A stretch of 8,706 bases of DNA from Rhodospirillales bacterium (GTDB lineage: Bacteria > Pseudomonadota > Alphaproteobacteria > Micavibrionales > UBA2020), in the NCBI GenBank assembly GCA_023266795.1, contig JAHFPI010000071.1, positions 1-8,706 of the forward strand. The letters are read 5' to 3'. Shown here piece by piece: positions 1 to 5,507 of this stretch. The notes under the pieces were generated by a model. It had not been told where the DNA came from. It worked only from the letters and a program-made list of their open reading frames with translations, and ran no database searches. Both the position numbers and the translations under genes were made by a program. Position 1 is the stretch's first letter. Every line of letters begins with the position of its first letter.

Positions 1-41
1 GGCTTTCACATCCATATCAATCTGCAATAGACTGTTCGAGG

Positions 42-116
42 TGGTTGGGGTGCCAGGGATCGAACCTGGGAATGGCGGTACCAAAAACCGCTGCCTTACC
101 GCTTGGCTACACCCCA
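42..116 (-). tRNA. tRNA-Gln (anticodon TTG)
   Basis: Read on the minus strand, this folds as a complete cloverleaf. The acceptor stem is TGGGGTG with CACCCCA, and the D arm is GCC...GGC. The anticodon stem GCGGT/ACCGC encloses the 7-base loop TTTTGGT, with anticodon TTG at plus positions 82-84. The T stem CCAGG/CCTGG encloses TTCGATC. The discriminator base is A and the 3' CCA is encoded at 42-44. TTG reads CAA (and CAG by wobble), so this is glutamine. The gene is intact. It lies downstream of ispE on the same strand, with the opposite-strand Sel1 gene between them. No clear sigma-70 promoter was seen upstream on the minus strand. Confidence 0.97.
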
Positions 117-366
117 ATATTGCGACCGAAAAGCCGTCGCTTGGGCACACTATTAAAAAAATCCGCTCTCTGCAAGGCTCAACATAATAATATTTATTTA
201 TGCAAAATCATCGGCTTGGGGCGCTTTATTTACCCGACTCCCGAGGCAGCGGATGAACCATCGACTTTAACGCTGTGATTTTGTCAAAGAATCTGATAAG
301 TTGCTGTCATAATAATACGACATCCGGTTCCGGACATGTTTTTTAAGATGCGGGAGATATCCTGAC
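117..366. other. Intergenic spacer between tRNA-Gln and the Sel1 gene
   Basis: This 250-base AT-rich spacer separates two genes read outward from it: the tRNA on the minus strand and the Sel1 protein on the plus strand, so both promoters should lie here. Visible structure is limited. There is a short hairpin at 122-140 (GCGAC/GTCGC arms) just before the tRNA 5' end, and an inverted repeat at 323-334 (TCCGG-TT-CCGGA) in the presumed leader of the Sel1 gene. A TTGTCA hexamer at 281-286 resembles a -35 box, but no good -10 sits 16-18 bases downstream. No convincing ORF is present. Confidence 0.6.
352..356 (+). promoter_or_regulatory. Shine-Dalgarno for the Sel1/PGBD gene
   Basis: GGGAG lies 10 bases before the ATG at 367. 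It supports that ATG; the nearby upstream ATG at 348 is out of frame with it. Confidence 0.55.
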
Positions 367-2271
367 ATGAGCGCAAGCGACAAATTTGCCACGGCACGAC
401 CTCTCGATCCCGCACATACGGAACTTCAGGGGCAGGCGCGCGTCAATGCGGAGATATTCACAGCCGTCGAAATTCTGGGGCGCAAGCTGCAACGCTCGGA
501 GACCGAACGCGACCGCCTGACGCAACGGCTGGCTCTTATCGAATCGGCGGCGACGGTCGATGAAAAAACCGGCAAGCTTTACCTGCCGGTGGTCATGGAT
601 CCGGCCATGCCCCCACAGGCGAGCAGTGTGTATGCCACGCCGAAATGGATGGTTACCGCTTCCCTGATGAGCAGCGCGATTGCACTTTTTGCTCTTGGCC
701 TTGTGCTCTTCCGTGATCCCGTCTCTCCGCTGACGAAAGAGCAGCTGGCTGTTCTGAATTCCCTGCAGGGACCCCAGTTTGCCTCGCTGGCGCCGGACAA
801 CAAGGGATGGAAATATCTCGGGACGGAACAGCTGGAAACCCCCGCCACCGTAGCTTCCCAGATGCCCAAGCCCGCAACGCCCCCCATACCCCCGCAGCAG
901 GCGGCAGGGCCAAAATTACCCGATGCCGCAGAGCTGGCCAAGCTGGAGAAAACCGCACAACCGCCGAAACCGGTTGAAGTGGTCGTCGTCAAACCGATGC
1001 CCCTGCCCAAACCGCCGGTAACTGTCGCGGAAAAATCCGGTATTGTAAAAACAGCGGAAGCCAAACTGGAAAAAATTTCCCTCCCTCCCGAAATCACGAC
1101 CGTCAGGAAAACCGCTGAAAAAGCCGCGCCCGTTCCCGCAGTTGCAGTTGTACCTGCTGCACCTAAAGTAGCGGAAAAGAAGCCGGAACCTGCCGCTGTA
1201 TCCACACCTGTTGTCGCGCCTAAAGTCGCAACCGTCGCAGCGCCTCCCGCAGCGGTAACTCCCGTCCCGCCGCCTGTGGCAGCTCCCCCCGTAGCGGCTT
1301 CTCCTGTAGCTGCAACAACTCCGACTACAGCAACGCCCGTAGCGGCAACTCCGGCAGTCGCGGAAAATATTCCCGCCCCTGCGCCGGACACAACGCTGCC
1401 TGCAAAACTGGCTGACCTCGAAAAACGCGCCTATCAGGGCATCCCCGAAGCGCAGCATGATCTGGCGACGCTCTATGCCTCCGGCAAACTGGTGGCACAG
1501 AATTATCCCCGCGCCATTTACTGGTTCACCAAAGCGGCCGATGGCGGCGTGGCCAACGCGCATTATAATTTGGGCGTGATTTATCATCAGGGCCTAGGCG
1601 TCACGGCGGATATGCCGAAGGCTCTCAGCTGGTACGAAAAAGCAGCCGAGCTCGGGCATCCGGAAGCCATGTATAACCTTGGCATTGCCTATATCGAAGG
1701 CGTCGGCACAAAAACAGACATCGAAAAAGGCGTGAGTTATTTCAAACGCGCGGCAAAGGCCGGCGTGGCGCAGGCCGCTTATAATCTCGGTGTGCTCTAC
1801 GAAAGCAATTTTATCGGACCGATTGACAAGGACAAGGCCATTGAATGGTACCAGATGGCGGCGAATGAAGGCCATACCGCAGCGCAGGAAGCCATCACGC
1901 GCATGAAGGCCCCGGCAGTCGCCACGAACGATCAGGCGCTGACGCTGGCGGACATGGTTGAACCTGCGGCAGGCACAAAAACCGTTCCGGGGAGCCCTCC
2001 TCAGGCAGACGACAGCAGCAAACCGCCCCCCCTGCAGGACGCGCAGAAAAAGCTTGTGGCTGCGATTCAGCAGGCGCTTATCCGGCAGGGGCTGCTCCCC
2101 GGCACAGCAGACGGCGTGATGACTCCACAGACAGAAGACGCCATCCGTGTCTATCAGAAAAAAGTGGGGCTGATGGATGACGGTATGCCCTCGCAGATAC
2201 TGCTGGACAAGGTATTGCAGACGGTACCGGCGCCAGTACAAGCACCAGCAAAAGCGCCGGCGGCAAAATAA
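367..2271 (+). CDS. Membrane-anchored Sel1-repeat and peptidoglycan-binding protein (PodJ-like architecture)
   Basis: A 634-residue protein with a clear domain order. Residues about 25-60 are charged and heptad-like, probably a short cytoplasmic coiled coil. A single hydrophobic segment at about 94-115 should cross the inner membrane with the N terminus inside. Residues about 160-345 form a low-complexity Ala/Pro/Val/Lys linker that could span the periplasm. Four Sel1 repeats follow at about 358-394, 395-430, 431-466 and 467-502, each with the YNLG and KAA signatures. A peptidoglycan_binding_1 domain covers about 558-622, with the typical QxxLxxxGxLxGxxDGVxTPxTxxAI pattern. Sel1 repeats followed by a C-terminal peptidoglycan-binding domain outside a single membrane pass is the layout of the Caulobacter polarity factor PodJ, but the cytoplasmic part here is much shorter. 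A role in cell-envelope organisation or polarity is inferred; the partner is unknown. It ends 3 bases before the end of ispE, tail to tail. Confidence 0.85.
   Translation: MSASDKFATARPLDPAHTELQGQARVNAEIFTAVEILGRKLQRSETERDRLTQRLALIESAATVDEKTGKLYLPVVMDPAMPPQASSVYATPKWMVTASLMSSAIALFALGLVLFRDPVSPLTKEQLAVLNSLQGPQFASLAPDNKGWKYLGTEQLETPATVASQMPKPATPPIPPQQAAGPKLPDAAELAKLEKTAQPPKPVEVVVVKPMPLPKPPVTVAEKSGIVKTAEAKLEKISLPPEITTVRKTAEKAAPVPAVAVVPAAPKVAEKKPEPAAVSTPVVAPKVATVAAPPAAVTPVPPPVAAPPVAASPVAATTPTTATPVAATPAVAENIPAPAPDTTLPAKLADLEKRAYQGIPEAQHDLATLYASGKLVAQNYPRAIYWFTKAADGGVANAHYNLGVIYHQGLGVTADMPKALSWYEKAAELGHPEAMYNLGIAYIEGVGTKTDIEKGVSYFKRAAKAGVAQAAYNLGVLYESNFIGPIDKDKAIEWYQMAANEGHTAAQEAITRMKAPAVATNDQALTLADMVEPAAGTKTVPGSPPQADDSSKPPPLQDAQKKLVAAIQQALIRQGLLPGTADGVMTPQTEDAIRVYQKKVGLMDDGMPSQILLDKVLQTVPAPVQAPAKAPAAK
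1192..1374 (+). repeat. Low-complexity Ala/Pro/Val-rich coding repeat
   Basis: Inside the Sel1 gene, this stretch encodes short degenerate units such as PVAA, PPVA and TPVAA. Near-identical DNA units recur, for example CCCGTAGCGGC around 1288-1298 and 1336-1346, with a related TGTAGCTGC at 1305-1313. It looks like a slippage-prone linker. Its regular composition also opens long meaningless antisense frames on the minus strand. Confidence 0.7.
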
Positions 2272-2274
2272 TTT

Positions 2275-3141
2275 TTATTTCAGCATATTGGCCGGCATAA
2301 CCCACCACGCCGGATGGCCGGCTCTCAACGCATGAGCGGCGGCGGCAGCAGATTCCCTGCTGCTGTAAACGCCGAAACAGGTGGCGCCGCTGCCGGAAAG
2401 GCGGTGAAGCAGGCATCCCGCCGTATCGGCGAGGGCGGCCAGAATATCGCGAATCTCCGGTGTAACGGCGCAGGCCGCCTCTGTCAGGTCATTGTGGTAC
2501 ATCTTCAGGTCGGCAAGCCGCGCGGTAGCGGATTTGCGGCGGCCCGAAAACTGGAGAGGCGTGCTGAAACGACCGCGAAATTTCTTAAAAACCTCGGCCG
2601 TCGGCGTGGGAATAAGCGGATTGACCAGCACAAAATGCATGTCGTCAATATCAGGAAGGCGGGTCATTTTTTCACCCGTGCCTTCCGCCCAGACAAGCTT
2701 TTTATAAAGGCAGGCAGGCACATCCGCCCCCAGCCGCTGCGCGATTGCCTGAAGACGGTCCGGCTCTTCCCGCAACCCCCAGAGCTTTGCCAGCCCCTTC
2801 AGCGTTGCGGCAGCGTCCGTTGAGCCACCGCCGATGCCCGCCGCTACCGGCAGATTCTTGGTCAGGATGATTTTTCCGCGCGGCGGGACTTTGTAGTGTT
2901 CAGACAGGCGCAGGGCGGCTTTATAAACCAGATTGTCCTTCAGGCTCCCCAGCGCAGCGGAGAACGGGCCCTTTACGTCGATATGCAGGCTGTCGTGCTT
3001 GGAAAATTCCAGATCATCGCCGACATCCACAAACGCCATTATGCTTTGCAGCGTATGATACCCGTCCGGCTGTTTTCCCGTGAGATGCAGGAACAGGTTG
3101 ATCTTGGCGGGGGCGAAAATTTTCAGGGTATTAGGGGACAT
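2275..3141 (-). CDS. ispE: 4-diphosphocytidyl-2-C-methyl-D-erythritol kinase
   Basis: IspE phosphorylates the 2-hydroxyl of CDP-methylerythritol with ATP, a cytosolic step of the MEP pathway to isoprenoid precursors. The 288 residues match the usual family length. The N terminus has the substrate-binding PAKINL motif at 11-16 (Lys13). The GHMP-kinase ATP loop PVAAGIGGGSTDAAA lies at 98-112. GADVP at 138-142 carries the presumed catalytic Asp140, equivalent to Asp141 in E. coli, and the third GHMP motif SGSGATCFG is at 249-257. All expected active-site residues are present. The ATG at 3141 places PAKINL where the family has it; only a weak GAGA-type ribosome site precedes it. The gene faces away from phaZ across a 111-base gap, so it probably has its own promoter there. 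It runs on the same strand as the TPR gene and tRNA-Gln, part of an apparently old neighbourhood. Confidence 0.97.
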   Translation of the reverse strand: MSPNTLKIFAPAKINLFLHLTGKQPDGYHTLQSIMAFVDVGDDLEFSKHDSLHIDVKGPFSAALGSLKDNLVYKAALRLSEHYKVPPRGKIILTKNLPVAAGIGGGSTDAAATLKGLAKLWGLREEPDRLQAIAQRLGADVPACLYKKLVWAEGTGEKMTRLPDIDDMHFVLVNPLIPTPTAEVFKKFRGRFSTPLQFSGRRKSATARLADLKMYHNDLTEAACAVTPEIRDILAALADTAGCLLHRLSGSGATCFGVYSSRESAAAAAHALRAGHPAWWVMPANMLK

Positions 3142-3186
3142 TTCTCATTATGCCACGAGAAATTTTTGCGGGTAAAGCTCTTTAGA

Positions 3187-3217
3187 ACCATAGCATTTTC
3201 CATTTTTGGCTGGACAA
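3187..3217 (-). promoter_or_regulatory. Candidate ispE promoter
   Basis: On the minus strand TTGTCC (3212-3217) and TATGGT (3187-3192) could be -35 and -10 boxes for ispE, with a 19-base spacer that is longer than ideal. The -35 overlaps the candidate -35 of phaZ on the other strand. Weak evidence; inference only. Confidence 0.22.
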
Positions 3218-3239
3218 CCCTCGAATTCTGTAATATTAA
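3211..3239 (+). promoter_or_regulatory. Candidate sigma-70 promoter of phaZ
   Basis: TGGACA (3211-3216, five of six consensus bases) is followed after 17 bases by TATTAA (3234-3239, four of six). Transcription would start near 3246, only about 7 bases before the phaZ ATG. The mRNA would then be nearly leaderless, which fits the lack of a Shine-Dalgarno there. An alternative -10, TAATAT at 3231-3236, has a poorer spacing. Confidence 0.4.
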
Positions 3240-3252
3240 AGTCACAACCGGA

Positions 3253-4626
3253 ATGAAAAAATATAACAAAATCCTGTACCCTCTTCACGAGGTTCAACAG
3301 ACGACATTAAGGGCGCAGTTCAACGCTGTCGCCATGTCGTTGTCATGCCAGTCCCTGTGGCTGGAAATGATGGCGCCATACGGCCTTCCGCCGCAACCCC
3401 TTCTCGGCCAGACCAGACGAACGATTGCCGCCACCTTGGAAATGTCTGATCGTCTCTCCAAAGATTATCCCAAGCCGGAATTTGGCATCACTGCAACCAG
3501 AATAGGGCAAGATACGGTTGCCGTGACGCAGGAGGTAGCAGCAGACAAGACTTTCGGTTCCCTTCTTCATTTCCGGCGTAATACAGAGCGCAACGACCCG
3601 AAGATACTGATTGTGGCGCCCATGTCAGGGCACTATGCGACCCTGCTGCGCGATATGGTGACGAAACTCCTGCCGGATCATGATGTCTATATTACGGACT
3701 GGAAAAATGCGCGCGACATACCGGCAGACAAAGGCGATTTTGGCCTGGATGACTATATAACCTATGTGAAGGATTTTATCGGACAACTCGGCCCCGACAC
3801 GCATCTCGTCGCCATTTCCCAGTCGACCGTACCGACACTGGCCGCTGTCGCGCTGCTGGCGAAGGAAAAATTAGGTTGCCAACCGCTCTCGATGACTTTC
3901 ATGGGCGGGCCGCTGGATACACGCGCAGCCCCCACAGTCGTGACGCGTCTGGCTGAAAAAAAGTCCATTGACTGGTTTGCCGAAAACATGATCGGGGAGG
4001 TTCCCGATAAGTATGCAGGCGCCGGACGGCTGGTATACCCGGGATTTTTGCAGTTGTTTAGTTTTATGGCGATGCACCCCGAAGAACATACCGCAGCGCA
4101 TCTTGAACTGTTCAATCACCTCTCCCTGGGCAATAAGCGGGCCGCCGATAAGATAAAGGCCTTTTATGATGAATACCTCGCTGTATGCGACCTGCCGGAA
4201 AAATTTTATCTGGAGACGTTACAGAAAGTATTTATTGATCAGGAGCTGGCACGGGGTCTGCTCACGCACGCAGGCGTCAAGGTTGATCCGTCAGCCATTA
4301 CCCGGACGGCTCTGCTGACGATCGAAGGCGGGAAGGACGATATTGTTGCGCCGGGCCAGACCACTGCCGCCCACGCCCTCTGCTCCGGTCTGGCACAGAA
4401 GAAGAAGTTCCATCACCTGCAGAAAGACGCCGGGCATTTCGGCCTTTTCAGCGGCCACAGCTGGAATGATGATATTGCACTGCGCCTGATGAGCTTCGTG
4501 CGCAAGGCCGGTGCAGACAATGGCATCGCCTATGACCCCGCAGCAGACCCGTCCCGCCTTGTCGCGCCGGCACAATGGCAGGATCCGCGCCAGATTCAGC
4601 CGCAACAACGCAAATACAAACCTTAA
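3253..4626 (+). CDS. phaZ: Intracellular polyhydroxybutyrate (PHB) depolymerase
   Basis: This 457-residue protein belongs to the intracellular PhaZ family (Ralstonia PhaZ1 type), which hydrolyses granule PHB to 3-hydroxybutyrate and oligomers. The family N terminus (YPLHEVQQTTLR, 9-20) and the alpha/beta-hydrolase core (APMSGHYATLLRDMV, 122-136) are clear. The expected triad Asp lies in EGGKDDIVAPGQT (Asp362) and the His in AGHFGLFSG (His395); their 33-residue spacing equals that of Asp355/His388 recalled for Ralstonia PhaZ1. The nucleophile position, normally Cys in a VCQP motif, reads AISQSTVP, with Ser189. There is no signal peptide, as expected. The ATG at 3253 is chosen because it begins the family N terminus. 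The frame stays open upstream to 2896, but that part is antisense to ispE and has no homologous character. No Shine-Dalgarno is visible. It converges with the 3-hydroxybutyrate dehydrogenase gene, 7 bases apart, which would use its product. Confidence 0.93.
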   Translation: MKKYNKILYPLHEVQQTTLRAQFNAVAMSLSCQSLWLEMMAPYGLPPQPLLGQTRRTIAATLEMSDRLSKDYPKPEFGITATRIGQDTVAVTQEVAADKTFGSLLHFRRNTERNDPKILIVAPMSGHYATLLRDMVTKLLPDHDVYITDWKNARDIPADKGDFGLDDYITYVKDFIGQLGPDTHLVAISQSTVPTLAAVALLAKEKLGCQPLSMTFMGGPLDTRAAPTVVTRLAEKKSIDWFAENMIGEVPDKYAGAGRLVYPGFLQLFSFMAMHPEEHTAAHLELFNHLSLGNKRAADKIKAFYDEYLAVCDLPEKFYLETLQKVFIDQELARGLLTHAGVKVDPSAITRTALLTIEGGKDDIVAPGQTTAAHALCSGLAQKKKFHHLQKDAGHFGLFSGHSWNDDIALRLMSFVRKAGADNGIAYDPAADPSRLVAPAQWQDPRQIQPQQRKYKP

Positions 4627-4633
4627 ACCGGAA

Positions 4634-5416
4634 CTACTGCATAAACCAGCCGTGACTGACCACAAAGCTCTGGCCGGTCAGCGCGTTGGTTTCAAAATCC
4701 GCCAGAAAACGCGCCACACGGGCAACGTCATCTACGGTTGTAAATTCGCCATCCACGGTATTTTTTAGCATGATATTCTTGATCACTTCCTGACGGGTGA
4801 TGCCGAACTTTTTGGCCTGTTCAGGAATCTGCTTTTCGACCAGCGGCGTCTTCACAAATCCCGGGCAGATCACGTTGGCCCGCACATTTTTTTCAGCGCC
4901 TTCCTTGGCGACTGTACGGGCCAGCCCCAGCAGACCATGCTTGGCCGTTACGTAAGGCGCTTTCAGTTTGGAGGCCTCGTGCGAATGCACGGACCCCATA
5001 TAGATGATCGCGCCGCCATCGCCGCGCCGGTACATATCGCGCAGCGCTGCCCGCGTGGTTAAAAAAGCGCCGTCAAGATGCACGGCGATCATCCTGCGCC
5101 ATTCATCAAAAGTGAACTCCTGTACCGGTTTGACGATCTGGATGCCGGCATTGGACACCAGAATATCGATCTTGCCCCATTTTTTGAGCACCTGCGCCAT
5201 GCCAGCCTCGACGGATTCCTCACTGGTCACATCCATCTGAATACCGAGAGCTGCCTTGCCTTTCGCTTTCAGCTCCCGTGCCGCTGTGCTGGCAGCTGGC
5301 AAATTAAGATCGACTATCGCCACTTTGGCGCCGGATTCGGCATAGACTTCAGCAATGCGCTTGCCGATACCGCTGGCAGCGCCCGTAACAACTGCGACTT
5401 TACCTTTGAGACTCAT
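4634..5416 (-). CDS. bdhA: D-3-hydroxybutyrate dehydrogenase (SDR family)
   Basis: It oxidises D-3-hydroxybutyrate to acetoacetate with NAD+, the step after PHB depolymerisation, in the cytosol. The 260 residues are a classical short-chain dehydrogenase: cofactor loop TGAASGIG at 11-18, Asp36 at the end of beta-2 favouring NAD+, the DV pair at 62-63, NAG at 89-91, Ser142, and YVTAK with Tyr155 and Lys159. The PGFVKTPLVEKQIP stretch (185-198) and the C terminus VSHGWFMQ are characteristic of 3-hydroxybutyrate dehydrogenases. The tetrad Asn position seems to be His113 (AVHLDGAF). The ATG at 5416 gives the standard SDR N terminus. The gene follows the TPR gene on the same strand after 97 bases from start codon to stop codon, with its own possible promoter between them, and converges on phaZ. 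A related SDR specificity cannot be fully excluded, but the C-terminal signature and the phaZ neighbour make this call strong. Confidence 0.94.
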   Translation of the reverse strand: MSLKGKVAVVTGAASGIGKRIAEVYAESGAKVAIVDLNLPAASTAARELKAKGKAALGIQMDVTSEESVEAGMAQVLKKWGKIDILVSNAGIQIVKPVQEFTFDEWRRMIAVHLDGAFLTTRAALRDMYRRGDGGAIIYMGSVHSHEASKLKAPYVTAKHGLLGLARTVAKEGAEKNVRANVICPGFVKTPLVEKQIPEQAKKFGITRQEVIKNIMLKNTVDGEFTTVDDVARVARFLADFETNALTGQSFVVSHGWFMQ

Positions 5417-5423
5417 GCTACAA

Positions 5424-5452
5424 CCCGTGAACAGTTCTTCAACATGTTCGGG
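5424..5452 (-). promoter_or_regulatory. Hairpin in the leader of the 3-hydroxybutyrate dehydrogenase gene
   Basis: On the minus strand CCCG-AACA pairs with TGTT-CA-CGGG: two 4-base stems, a 2-base bulge and an 11-base loop. The 3' arm CGGG is the best available Shine-Dalgarno-like sequence, ending 8 bases before the ATG, so pairing could hide it. Function is inferred and uncertain. Confidence 0.25.
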
Positions 5453-5481
5453 ACAGTAAAAGATCGGCAGAGAGGATTCAA
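5453..5481 (-). promoter_or_regulatory. Candidate promoter of the 3-hydroxybutyrate dehydrogenase gene
   Basis: On the minus strand TTGAAT (5476-5481) and TACTGT (5453-5458) are separated by 17 bases. They would be a weak -35/-10 pair in the gap after the TPR gene, giving a leader of roughly 30 bases that carries the hairpin at 5424-5452. Low sequence match, good spacing. Confidence 0.28.
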
Positions 5482-5507
5482 GGGGGAAGTTTCTTCATAC
5501 AGCCTGT

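Noticed and set aside
281..316. TTGTCA plus CATAAT as a promoter of the Sel1 gene
   Set aside because: The spacing is 21 bases, too long for sigma-70, and no better-placed -10 is visible.
579..1587. Long minus-strand open frames (270 and 223 codons) opposite the Sel1 gene
   Set aside because: They translate to Gly/Ala/Thr-rich or Arg/Cys/Gly-rich low-complexity sequence that mirrors the Ala/Pro/Val linker. The plus-strand frame has recognisable domains on both sides of it.
1594..2241. 215-codon minus-strand open frame opposite the Sel1 repeats
   Set aside because: A shadow of the Sel1 and peptidoglycan-binding coding sequence, with Cys/Arg/His-rich composition and no recognisable motif.
2896..3252. 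119-codon upstream extension of the phaZ frame
   Set aside because: It is antisense to the conserved first half of ispE and has no family character. The PhaZ family N terminus begins at the ATG at 3253.
4656..4681. CTGACC/GGTCAG hairpin near the phaZ and dehydrogenase stop codons as a terminator
   Set aside because: It lies inside the dehydrogenase coding sequence, the stem is 6 bases, and no T-tract follows in the phaZ direction.
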